A stretch of DNA of 6,355 nt from contig CBDTTM010000152.1 of the NCBI GenBank assembly GCA_965363355.1, forward strand, positions 1 through 6,355, given 5' to 3'. Below are positions 1-5,878 of the stretch, in pieces (position 1 is the first letter of the stretch; every line of letters starts with the position of its first letter). The notes below the pieces were generated by a model. It was not told where the DNA came from, ran no database searches, and saw only the letters and a list, made by a program, of their open reading frames with translations. The translations under genes and the position numbers were made by a program. This stretch comes from CBDTTM01 sp965363355 (lineage in GTDB: Bacteria; Bacillota; Negativicutes; Selenomonadales; Selenomonadaceae).

Positions 1-508
1 CTCCCGTAGGACCACCACCAACACAGACAAAAGTCAGCATGCGTCTTCTAGCAGCCCCATCATCTGATTTATCGGCTCTTTCAAACATATGAAGCACATG
101 GTTTCTTATATGAAGAGCTTCTGATAACGTCTTCATTCCATAAGCATACTGCTCTACGGACTGCAAACCAAAATAATTTGTTGTCGCTCCAGCTGCCAAA
201 ATCAAATAATCATACGAAATCTCCCCATGATTTGTCACAACACGTTTATTAGCAGCATCAAAACTGATAACCTTAGCCATAAAAAATTCCACATTTTTGT
301 GTTGCCGAAAAAACGCCCGGATTGGATACGCTATTTCATCTTCTGACAAAATAGCCGTAGAAACCTGGTATAGCAATGGCTGGAATAAATGAAAATTATG
401 ACGATCAATCAAGATAACATCCACATCCATTTTTGCTAGGAGTTTCGCCGCTTTTATGCCGCCAAACCCGGATCCGACAATAACGATTCTTTTTCTTTTT
501 TCTGACAT
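1..508 (-). CDS. ndh: Type II NADH dehydrogenase (NDH-2), N-terminal 169 residues; 3' part lies beyond the left edge
   Basis: This is a flavoprotein of the pyridine nucleotide-disulfide oxidoreductase superfamily. Known NDH-2 enzymes sit on the inner face of the membrane and oxidise NADH, passing electrons to quinone without pumping protons. Seen in the sequence: an FAD-binding GSGFGG (residues 12-17), the NDH-2-typical block HNFHLFQPLLYQV (37-49), the second FAD motif LILAAGATTNYFG (102-114), and the start of the NADH-binding fold, VGGGPTG (163-169), where the window ends. The ATG at 508 is preceded by AGGGAGTG, about 9 bases upstream, and the first FAD strand begins at residue 8, so this start is secure. 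A promoter with a perfect -10 box lies about 105 bases upstream inside an inverted repeat. The C-terminal membrane-anchoring part is not visible. A related thiol or sulfide oxidoreductase is less likely given the HNFHLFQPLLYQV block. Confidence 0.9.
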   Translation of the reverse strand, partial: MSEKRKRIVIVGSGFGGIKAAKLLAKMDVDVILIDRHNFHLFQPLLYQVSTAILSEDEIAYPIRAFFRQHKNVEFFMAKVISFDAANKRVVTNHGEISYDYLILAAGATTNYFGLQSVEQYAYGMKTLSEALHIRNHVLHMFERADKSDDGAARRRMLTFVCVGGGPTG

Positions 509-597
509 TACCTTTCACTCCCTGCCTTTATTAATTTACATAATTTTCTAATATTTAATCGCAAACATTCCCTGTTTTTACTGACAAAATGAACTTC

Positions 598-622
598 TCG
601 CCTACAATTCCATTATAGGCGA
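598..622. repeat. 25-base inverted repeat over the ndh -10 box (candidate operator)
   Basis: The arms TCGCCTACAAT (598-608) and ATTATAGGCGA (612-622) are complementary at 10 of 11 positions, with a 3-base centre. On the minus strand the right arm contains TATAAT. Neither strand has a T-run directly downstream of the hairpin (A-run on plus, mixed bases on minus), so it does not look like an intrinsic terminator. A dyad covering a -10 box is a typical position for a repressor site. I do not recognise the motif as a known regulator's consensus. Confidence 0.6.
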
Positions 623-640
623 AAAATTCCAAAAGCGCAA
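612..640 (-). promoter_or_regulatory. Candidate sigma-A promoter for the NADH dehydrogenase gene
   Basis: On the minus strand TTGCGC (635-640) is separated by exactly 17 bases from a perfect TATAAT (612-617). The -35 matches consensus only in its TTG half. Transcription would start near 605 and give a leader of roughly 97 bases before the ATG at 508. The -35 begins about 12 bases after the rpoN stop codon, so some read-through from the upstream block is also possible. No intrinsic terminator is visible after rpoN. Confidence 0.6.
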
Positions 641-651
641 TCGAAAGAGCT

Positions 652-2016
652 TCAATAGCGTTTACGTTTGACGGATGAGGGATATCCTAATTGTTCCCTG
701 TATTTCATGACTGTACGACGTGATATTTTCATTGCGTTCTTCTTCAATAAATCACTTAATTGTTGATCGCTCAATGGTTTTTGCGGATTCTCTTGCGCAA
801 TCAAATCTTTGATTGCCAGCTTTACCTGCCCAGCAATCAGCTCTTCGCCTTCAATATCACTACCGATATTTGCCGTGAAGAACTTTTTAAGGCTGACAAT
901 GCCCCTTGGCATTTCCATGTATTTATTTGCTACCGCGCGGCTAACGGTCGATTCATGCACATTGACTTTTTCCGCAATATGTTTCATCAGTAGTGGTTTC
1001 AAATGGGCTGGACCTTTATCAAAAAACTCTTGTTGCTGCCTGACTATTTCCGTGACAACATTAAACAAGGTTTGCCGCCTTTGCTCAATGCTTTTAATCA
1101 GCCAAACCGCCGAATTTACTCTTTGTTCAATATACTTTTTAGTTGACTCATCAAAATTATTGCCACGTCGATAAGTCGAATTGATATTGAGACGTGGAAT
1201 GCCGTAATCATTGACCAAAACCACATATTCTCCGTCAATTTTACGAACGACAACATCCGGAACAATATATTCTGAATGATTGCCACCATATGAACTTCCC
1301 GGTTTGGGATTCAACTGACGAATGATATCGACTGCCGCCTGAACATCTGCCAAAGAGCAGTCTTCCACCTCAGCTATGTTCCTAAAATGCGCATCAGCGA
1401 CAGCATCCAAGTGCTGGTCCAAAATAGCTGCAATCAAGCCTTTGTAAATACCTTGCTGTTTAGCCTGTATTTTTAAACATTCACGTAAATCTCTTGCCCC
1501 TACTCCGGCCGGCTCAAAAGAATGGATGACATGCAAAACTTCCTCAATTTTAGCTTCAGCAACCTTCATCGCTGTCGCCATCTCCTGAACAGATACATTT
1601 AAATAGCCGCGATCATCGATCGAGCCAACAATATATTGAGCAATTTTCTTCTCAGTTCCTGAGGCAAAAGCAAAATTGACCTGTTCCATCAAAATTTCTT
1701 CCAAACTCTCCATAGGAACAGCCACTGCTTCAAAACTTTGCTGAACTTCTTTTTGCAACGGCTTTCTCGGTTCATCATCTCCCAAATAATTACCCAGTGC
1801 AGCTATTTCTTCAATACTATAACGATCTGTAATTTTTTCATTATTCTCAGGTTCCGATGATGTTTCTTCCATTTCCAAAGCAGGGTTTTCCAAATATTCT
1901 TTTTCAATTTCTGAGCGTAAATCTTGTGCCGATAGCTGCAAAATCTGTATTGCCTGTTGTAATTTTGCAGTCATCGCCAGTTTTTGCCCCAAATTCAAGC
2001 TTAAACTTTGTTCCAT
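652..2016 (-). CDS. rpoN: RNA polymerase sigma-54 factor RpoN
   Basis: Sigma-54 directs RNA polymerase to -24/-12 promoters and needs an AAA+ enhancer-binding activator to open DNA. All three family parts are visible in 454 residues, a normal length. An activator-interacting region rich in Gln and Leu occupies about residues 1-46 (LQQAIQILQLS near 19-29). After an acidic linker comes the core-binding domain, about 95-285, with FEPAGVGARDLRECL (167-181) and LNPKPG (235-240). The DNA-binding domain follows, with a helix-turn-helix around 347-367 (HESTVSRAVANKY) and the RpoN box SRRTVMKYRE (432-441). I chose the ATG at 2016 because GAGGT lies 5-6 bases before it and the protein then begins MEQSLSLNLGQK as in relatives. 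The in-frame TTG at 2028 overlaps that ribosome site and has only a weak GGAAAG of its own. It lies 32 bases after the hexokinase stop, consistent with cotranscription. No sigma-54 activator gene is in the window. Confidence 0.96.
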   Translation of the reverse strand: MEQSLSLNLGQKLAMTAKLQQAIQILQLSAQDLRSEIEKEYLENPALEMEETSSEPENNEKITDRYSIEEIAALGNYLGDDEPRKPLQKEVQQSFEAVAVPMESLEEILMEQVNFAFASGTEKKIAQYIVGSIDDRGYLNVSVQEMATAMKVAEAKIEEVLHVIHSFEPAGVGARDLRECLKIQAKQQGIYKGLIAAILDQHLDAVADAHFRNIAEVEDCSLADVQAAVDIIRQLNPKPGSSYGGNHSEYIVPDVVVRKIDGEYVVLVNDYGIPRLNINSTYRRGNNFDESTKKYIEQRVNSAVWLIKSIEQRRQTLFNVVTEIVRQQQEFFDKGPAHLKPLLMKHIAEKVNVHESTVSRAVANKYMEMPRGIVSLKKFFTANIGSDIEGEELIAGQVKLAIKDLIAQENPQKPLSDQQLSDLLKKNAMKISRRTVMKYREQLGYPSSVKRKRY

Positions 2017-2048
2017 ATCAGACCTCAACTGCTTTCCAAACTAAAACT

Positions 2049-3329
2049 TCACTCCAGCGGAGCAACTGCAGCAGCTATCGCTGCCCCCAAACCAGATCCG
2101 CCGTTTTCTAAAACCAGATCGACTTTCGCTGCAGACTCTCCTAAAATTTCATAAAGGGCTTTTTTCATATACTCAGCAACGCCTGGTACTTTTTCATAAA
2201 CTGACCCATCAATTGCAATATTCTGTTTCCTTACGTCCGCATCATCAAGATGCCAAATGATCCCAGCATAAGTTGCCGCCACGAGCCTAGCTGAACGAGA
2301 AATAATCGCAACTGCTAAGTCCTTGACTAAAGAACATTGTTCTTCCGAAAGATTTTTTTGTGTTTTTTTCGATAAAAGCAACTGCGTTGCCGCATAGCCC
2401 AGACTTTCATCAGCAAGAATCGTTGAAATATCTATGCTGCTGAACTCATATCTCTCATCACTTTCAAAGCCTTTGGCCAGGCACAATGCAAATAGTTCGC
2501 CGATATAACGGCCCGAAACCATTTTTTCTAAACGTTGCTCACCTGGTTTTTCTGATGCTTGATCTAAAATACGATCATACGTATTGAGCATCAATTTATT
2601 GAAAGCCCCGGACTCCAAGTTAATGACCATCGGTGCGCGAGCTTCGTCACGATAAGATTCGAGATAACACGTATTATGCCCCGTGGCATGAATCGAACCA
2701 ATATATGTAGCTTCCTGCTTATAAGCCGCTGCCAAAAGAACTGCTACCGTATCGTTGATTACCGCCACTGGTTTCACATTAGAAAGACCATTTCTCTGCA
2801 ATGCGTCTTTCAATAAGTCATTGACGACTTTTCCAATTACGCCCTTCGTAGCAAATTCTTTTGTCCATACAATGAGCTTTGCATTGTAAAGATTCGTCTG
2901 TTCGGATGGAAATGAAAACGTATGGCCGAGTAAGTACGTTTTATCATGATCCTCATCAATGGCTTCATCGATCAAACCCGCAATAAAATCAAATAAATCT
3001 TCAGCAACAGCTTCAGCTCCGACAAAATCATATACGCCAGGAACCGTCAATGGTTTTGCTACTTTTTTCAAAATAGAGAATTTCCCTTGCCCATCAAGGC
3101 GGATTTTTAATACTCTCACGTTGGTTCCACCAAAATCAAGGGCCAAGTATTCGCCCTTTTCTGCTCCACTTGGCAAACCCACATAGGATTTGAGCATTTT
3201 TAGAGATGAATCCTCACTCCCATTAAGTCCCGCCTTGATATCATACCGAAAACTTGCCGCAATATCTTGTAATGCCACCTGGTTTAAAGTAAATTCATGG
3301 ATTATTTCTTTAAATCTTGCATTGTCCAA
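2049..3329 (-). CDS. Eukaryotic-type hexokinase
   Basis: The protein belongs to the hexokinase_1/hexokinase_2 family of yeast and animals, not the short ROK or Glk glucokinases of most bacteria. It would phosphorylate glucose or a similar hexose with ATP in the cytoplasm. It has 426 residues, one catalytic unit. Visible motifs: phosphate-1 LDFGGTNVR (64-72), sugar-binding FSFPSEQ (138-144) and WTKEF (155-159), INDT with catalytic Asp193 (191-194), IHATGHN (213-219), NLESGAF (237-243), LEKMVSGRYIGEL (267-279), AIDGSVYEKVPG (372-383) and the C-terminal adenosine motif NGGSGLGAA (409-417). The residues matching glucose contacts of human glucokinase (Thr156, Lys157, Asn192, Asp193, Asn219, Glu239, Glu268) are all present. 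The usual DGSG of the last motif reads GGSG. The start is a TTG, supported by GGGGAGG 8 bases upstream; no ATG fits. It lies 51 bases after the glyoxalase gene and 32 before rpoN. The sugar preference cannot be read from sequence. Confidence 0.93.
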   Translation of the reverse strand: MDNARFKEIIHEFTLNQVALQDIAASFRYDIKAGLNGSEDSSLKMLKSYVGLPSGAEKGEYLALDFGGTNVRVLKIRLDGQGKFSILKKVAKPLTVPGVYDFVGAEAVAEDLFDFIAGLIDEAIDEDHDKTYLLGHTFSFPSEQTNLYNAKLIVWTKEFATKGVIGKVVNDLLKDALQRNGLSNVKPVAVINDTVAVLLAAAYKQEATYIGSIHATGHNTCYLESYRDEARAPMVINLESGAFNKLMLNTYDRILDQASEKPGEQRLEKMVSGRYIGELFALCLAKGFESDERYEFSSIDISTILADESLGYAATQLLLSKKTQKNLSEEQCSLVKDLAVAIISRSARLVAATYAGIIWHLDDADVRKQNIAIDGSVYEKVPGVAEYMKKALYEILGESAAKVDLVLENGGSGLGAAIAAAVAPLE

Positions 3330-3380
3330 AACAATAGCCTCCCCGATCAGTATTTTATTAGGTTCCTGCGATAAAATAAT

Positions 3381-3764
3381 TTATGCTTGCGATTGATGAT
3401 CTTTGGGAATGACTTCCAACCAATATCCATCTGGATCTGCTATAAAATAAATCCCCATTTCTTTGTTCTCATAACAAATGCACCCCATATCTTCATGCAA
3501 AGCATGGGCCGCAGCAAAATCATCGACCATAAAAGCAATATGTGTCTCATTTTCACCTAAATCGTATTTTTCCTTACGATCATGTAAATAAGTCAGCTCT
3601 AGCTCATGTGATGTTTGCCCTTTATCGCCCAAATAGACAAGCGTAAAGGCACCTGCTACATCTTTACGTCTTACCTCTTTTAGTCCCAAAGCCTTTTCGT
3701 AAAAAGCCAATGATTTTTCTAAATCCAAAACATTGATATTATTATGCAAAAATTTAAAATTCAT
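3381..3764 (-). CDS. gloA: Glyoxalase I (lactoylglutathione lyase family, VOC fold)
   Basis: Glyoxalase I isomerises the hemithioacetal of methylglyoxal and a low-molecular-weight thiol, the first step of methylglyoxal detoxification. The 127-residue protein has the two beta-alpha-beta-beta-beta modules of the VOC fold. The four metal ligands of E. coli GlxI have clear counterparts: His7 (KFLHNNINVLD), Glu56 (LELTY), His75 (THIAF) and Glu117 (DGYWLEVIP). The block DLEKSLAFYEKALGL (14-28) is typical of the family, and the length matches the short bacterial form. I chose the ATG at 3764; an in-frame GTG at 3773 sits only 3 bases after GAGGAG, too close, whereas the ATG is 12 bases away, slightly long. 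The thiol could be glutathione, bacillithiol or another; the sequence does not say. Its place before hexokinase suggests protection against methylglyoxal from glycolysis. Another VOC enzyme, such as methylmalonyl-CoA epimerase, is less likely given the ELTY and DPDGYWLE motifs. Confidence 0.9.
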   Translation of the reverse strand: MNFKFLHNNINVLDLEKSLAFYEKALGLKEVRRKDVAGAFTLVYLGDKGQTSHELELTYLHDRKEKYDLGENETHIAFMVDDFAAAHALHEDMGCICYENKEMGIYFIADPDGYWLEVIPKDHQSQA

Positions 3765-3789
3765 TTTAAACACATTCTCCTCTATTTAT

Positions 3790-3818
3790 ATAGTAAGACA
3801 AGGCATTGTTTTCGGCAA
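3790..3818 (-). promoter_or_regulatory. Possible internal promoter before the glyoxalase gene
   Basis: On the minus strand TTGCCG (3813-3818) and TACTAT (3790-3795) are 17 bases apart; each matches the sigma-A consensus at 4 of 6 positions. Transcription would begin just upstream of the GAGGAG ribosome site. The -35 overlaps a hairpin. Both boxes are weak and the region is AT-rich, so this could be chance. Confidence 0.3.
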
Positions 3819-3823
3819 CGCCT
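3801..3823 (-). other. Hairpin in the uup-gloA gap
   Basis: The arms 3801-3808 and 3816-3823 form an 8-bp stem (one G-U pair in the minus-strand RNA) with a 7-base loop, beginning about 15 bases after the uup stop codon. The bases that follow on the minus strand (TGTCTTACT) are not a real U-run, so I read it as a weak terminator at best, or an RNA-stabilising or processing structure that may lower expression of the downstream genes relative to uup. Confidence 0.4.
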
Positions 3824-3838
3824 GCCTCAGTTCCTGCT

Positions 3839-5752
3839 TTAAGATTCCTGTTCAGCTATTTCTTCAAGATATGCCCATCGATCCATCAGCATCGACAATT
3901 TCTCATCCAAACGCTCTTGTTCTTTTGCCAAATCATTAAGGCGCCCATAATCGGTCGCAGCTTCTGCCATTTGAAGCTTCACCACTTTGAGTTCGCCTTC
4001 CGTACTGGCTATTACACCTTCGATTTCAGCATATTCACGCTGTTCCTTAAACCCTAAACGTTTTGGTGTTTCTACTTTCTTACTTTGTTTCACTTCATTT
4101 ATAAGAATATTCTTCGTTGTATCATCGGCCACATTTTCCTCTGCTGCCTTTTCTTTTGCCGCTTGGCAAATAGACTGATAATAAGAATAACCTCCTGGAT
4201 ATTGCTGAAGTACACCGCCTGCTTCATAGGCAAACACTTTTTGTGCCAAACGATCAACAAAAAAACGGTCATGGGAAACAAAAACAATGGCCCCATTAAA
4301 ATTATCAATGAAATTTTCCAATATTGCCATTGTCTGTAAATCAAGATCATTCGTCGGCTCATCGAGCAATAAGACATTAGGCTCGCTCATCAATATCCTA
4401 AGCAGAAAAAGCCTTCGCTTTTCCCCCCCCGACAACTTCGCGATTGGCATCCATTGCAATTCCGAAGAAAACAAAAATGTTTCCATCAACTGCACCGCAC
4501 TGAGTTTCGATCCATCTGCCATCGTAATGAAATGCGCTGCTTCTCTAATGTATTCTATAGCACGCATCCGCTCATCCATATCTATATTTTTTTGCGAAAA
4601 ATAGCCTATTTTTACCGTCTGCCCTATTTTGACTGTGCCACTGGTCGGCTCAATTTTCCCTGCAATAAGATTCAATAAAGTAGTTTTTCCTGAGCCGTTC
4701 GGCCCGATGATTCCCACACGATCATTTCGCAAAAGTACATAAGAAAAGTCTTTGATGAGTTTTAACCCATCCACTTCATAATTGACATTTTCAATCTCAA
4801 TAACCGTTCGTCCAAGTCGACTACCGCCTAAGCCTATTTCAACACTAGACTTGCTTAAGTCCACTTCACGATTTTTCAACTCTTCAAAACGATCGATTCT
4901 CGCCTGTTGCTTGGTCGAACGAGCTTGAGCTCCTCGGCGCATCCAAGCAAGCTCTGTACGAAGTATATTTTGCCTTTTTCTTTCTTCCGACTCTTCTCTT
5001 TCTTCCCGAGCAGCCTTAAGCTCTAAAAATTCCGTATAGTTTCCACTATACATGTAGGCCTTGCCCTTATCTATTTCCAATATCTTATTGACGACATTAT
5101 CAAGAAAATACCGATCATGTGTAACCATCAATAAAGCGCCTTTTATTCGCTTTAAATATTCTTCCAACCAAACAATCGTTTCACTATCAAGATGATTGGT
5201 CGGTTCGTCGAGCAGTAAAAGGTCGCAAGAGTGAATCAATGCGGTGGCTAAAGCCAGCCGTTTTTGCTGACCGCCGGAAAGGGTTCCCGCTTTTGCTGTA
5301 AAATCCAAAATTCCAAGTCTTGTCAAAATCGCTTTCGCGTCACTTTCCATTTGCCAACCGTTAAGTTCATCGATTCGCTGACTTGACCGCATAATGCGCT
5401 CTTGGACTTCAACATCGTCAGGATTTCCTTTATTTTCTTCAAGGGCCATTTCATAATCGCGCAAGGCCTTCATCAATGGCTGATCGCCCTTAAAGACCTC
5501 CATCAAAACAGTATTTTCAGCAACGAATTCTTTGTCTTGCCGCAGATACTCCATCTGAAGATTGCGCATTTTTATCATATTACCTGAATCCGTGGGCACG
5601 ACACCGGCAATGGCACGCAGCAATGTTGATTTTCCCGTGCCGTTTACACCGACAATACCAATTTTATCGCCTTCATCAATGCCGAGGCTCATATCCTTAA
5701 ACAAAGTTTTTTCACCATAGGTCTTTGTCAAATTCTCTATCGTTAAAATCAT
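3839..5752 (-). CDS. uup: ABC-F family ATPase, Uup type
   Basis: ABC-F proteins are soluble twin-ATPase proteins that act on the ribosome near the E and P sites; they are not transporters, and there are no membrane segments here. The 637 residues show Walker A GVNGTGKST (35-43), signature LSGGQQKRL (158-166), Walker B LLLLDEPTNHLD (178-189) and switch His212. A charged helical linker (about 238-296, with ELAWMRRGAQARSTKQQARI) is the segment that contacts P-site tRNA in relatives. The second cassette has Walker A GPNGSGKTT (350-358), signature LSGGEKRRL (440-448), Walker B VLLLDEPTNDLD (460-471) and His494. A C-terminal coiled coil (about 563-634, beginning KRLGFKEQREYAEIE) is the Uup hallmark. 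The ATG at 5752 has AGGAG 7 bases upstream. An in-frame ATG at 5794 would lie almost at the predicted transcription start and adds a non-family extension, so I reject it. It is probably the first gene of the uup-gloA-hexokinase-rpoN block. A run of eight G encodes part of the second signature. An antibiotic-resistance role is possible but not indicated. Confidence 0.93.
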   Translation of the reverse strand: MILTIENLTKTYGEKTLFKDMSLGIDEGDKIGIVGVNGTGKSTLLRAIAGVVPTDSGNMIKMRNLQMEYLRQDKEFVAENTVLMEVFKGDQPLMKALRDYEMALEENKGNPDDVEVQERIMRSSQRIDELNGWQMESDAKAILTRLGILDFTAKAGTLSGGQQKRLALATALIHSCDLLLLDEPTNHLDSETIVWLEEYLKRIKGALLMVTHDRYFLDNVVNKILEIDKGKAYMYSGNYTEFLELKAAREEREESEERKRQNILRTELAWMRRGAQARSTKQQARIDRFEELKNREVDLSKSSVEIGLGGSRLGRTVIEIENVNYEVDGLKLIKDFSYVLLRNDRVGIIGPNGSGKTTLLNLIAGKIEPTSGTVKIGQTVKIGYFSQKNIDMDERMRAIEYIREAAHFITMADGSKLSAVQLMETFLFSSELQWMPIAKLSGGEKRRLFLLRILMSEPNVLLLDEPTNDLDLQTMAILENFIDNFNGAIVFVSHDRFFVDRLAQKVFAYEAGGVLQQYPGGYSYYQSICQAAKEKAAEENVADDTTKNILINEVKQSKKVETPKRLGFKEQREYAEIEGVIASTEGELKVVKLQMAEAATDYGRLNDLAKEQERLDEKLSMLMDRWAYLEEIAEQES

Positions 5753-5775
5753 TTCAAAACTCCTGCTCCATCCAA

Positions 5776-5791
5776 CAGGCCTTAAGACCTG
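5776..5791 (-). other. Small hairpin in the uup leader
   Basis: The near-palindrome CAGGCCTTAAGACCTG can form a 6-bp stem with a UUAA loop in the minus-strand RNA (one G-U pair). It sits 24 bases before the uup start codon and ends about 10 bases before the AGGAG ribosome site. It could influence translation or mRNA stability. It is short, so chance is a real alternative. Confidence 0.3.
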
Positions 5792-5803
5792 CATATGTTT
5801 CTT

Positions 5804-5832
5804 ATTATACCCTGTTTTTCTGCAAAAAAACA
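5804..5832 (-). promoter_or_regulatory. Candidate promoter of the uup block
   Basis: A perfect TATAAT on the minus strand (5804-5809) lies about 50 bases before the uup start codon and predicts transcription from about 5797. At 17-base spacing the -35 would be TGTTTT (5827-5832), a poor match that falls in the T-run and stem base of the upstream gene's terminator. There is no TG extension of the -10 box. I support it on the -10 box and position alone. Confidence 0.45.
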
Positions 5833-5860
5833 GCCCGCCGACAAATGTCGGACGGACTGT
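5824..5860 (-). terminator. Intrinsic terminator of the cytochrome b gene
   Basis: On the minus strand the sequence forms a GC-rich hairpin: arms 5846-5860 and 5830-5843 pair over about 14 bp with one G-U pair and one bulged U. A run of T follows at once (5824-5830, the first T being the base of the stem). It begins 18 bases after the stop codon of the cytochrome b gene. This is a textbook intrinsic terminator and separates that transcription unit from uup. Confidence 0.9.
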
Positions 5861-5878
5861 TCATGTTTCATACAAAGA

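Noticed and set aside
598..626. The 598-622 hairpin as rpoN terminator
   Set aside because: On the minus strand the hairpin is followed by GAAGTTCATTTTG, not a T-run; the T-rich bases lie before it. Promoter and operator roles fit better.
809..1174. 121-codon plus-strand frame opposite rpoN
   Set aside because: It lies entirely antisense to conserved rpoN sequence. The composition is rich in Cys, Ser and Leu as expected of a shadow frame, and no own promoter or ribosome site was seen.
3351..3378. AT-only inverted repeat TATTTTAT / ATAAAATA in the gloA-hexokinase gap
   Set aside because: Eight A/T pairs around a 12-base loop make a very weak stem, easily expected by chance in AT-rich spacer, and no T-run or promoter fits it.
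4099..4377. 92-codon minus-strand frame inside uup
   Set aside because: It is out of frame with a fully conserved ABC ATPase region, has no ribosome site, and its product resembles no family I recognise. It is a shadow frame.
5610..5625. TGGCAC at the start of a possible sigma-54 promoter
   Set aside because: The TTGC element is not present at the required distance, and the site lies inside the uup coding sequence. No convincing -24/-12 promoter was seen by eye elsewhere in the window.
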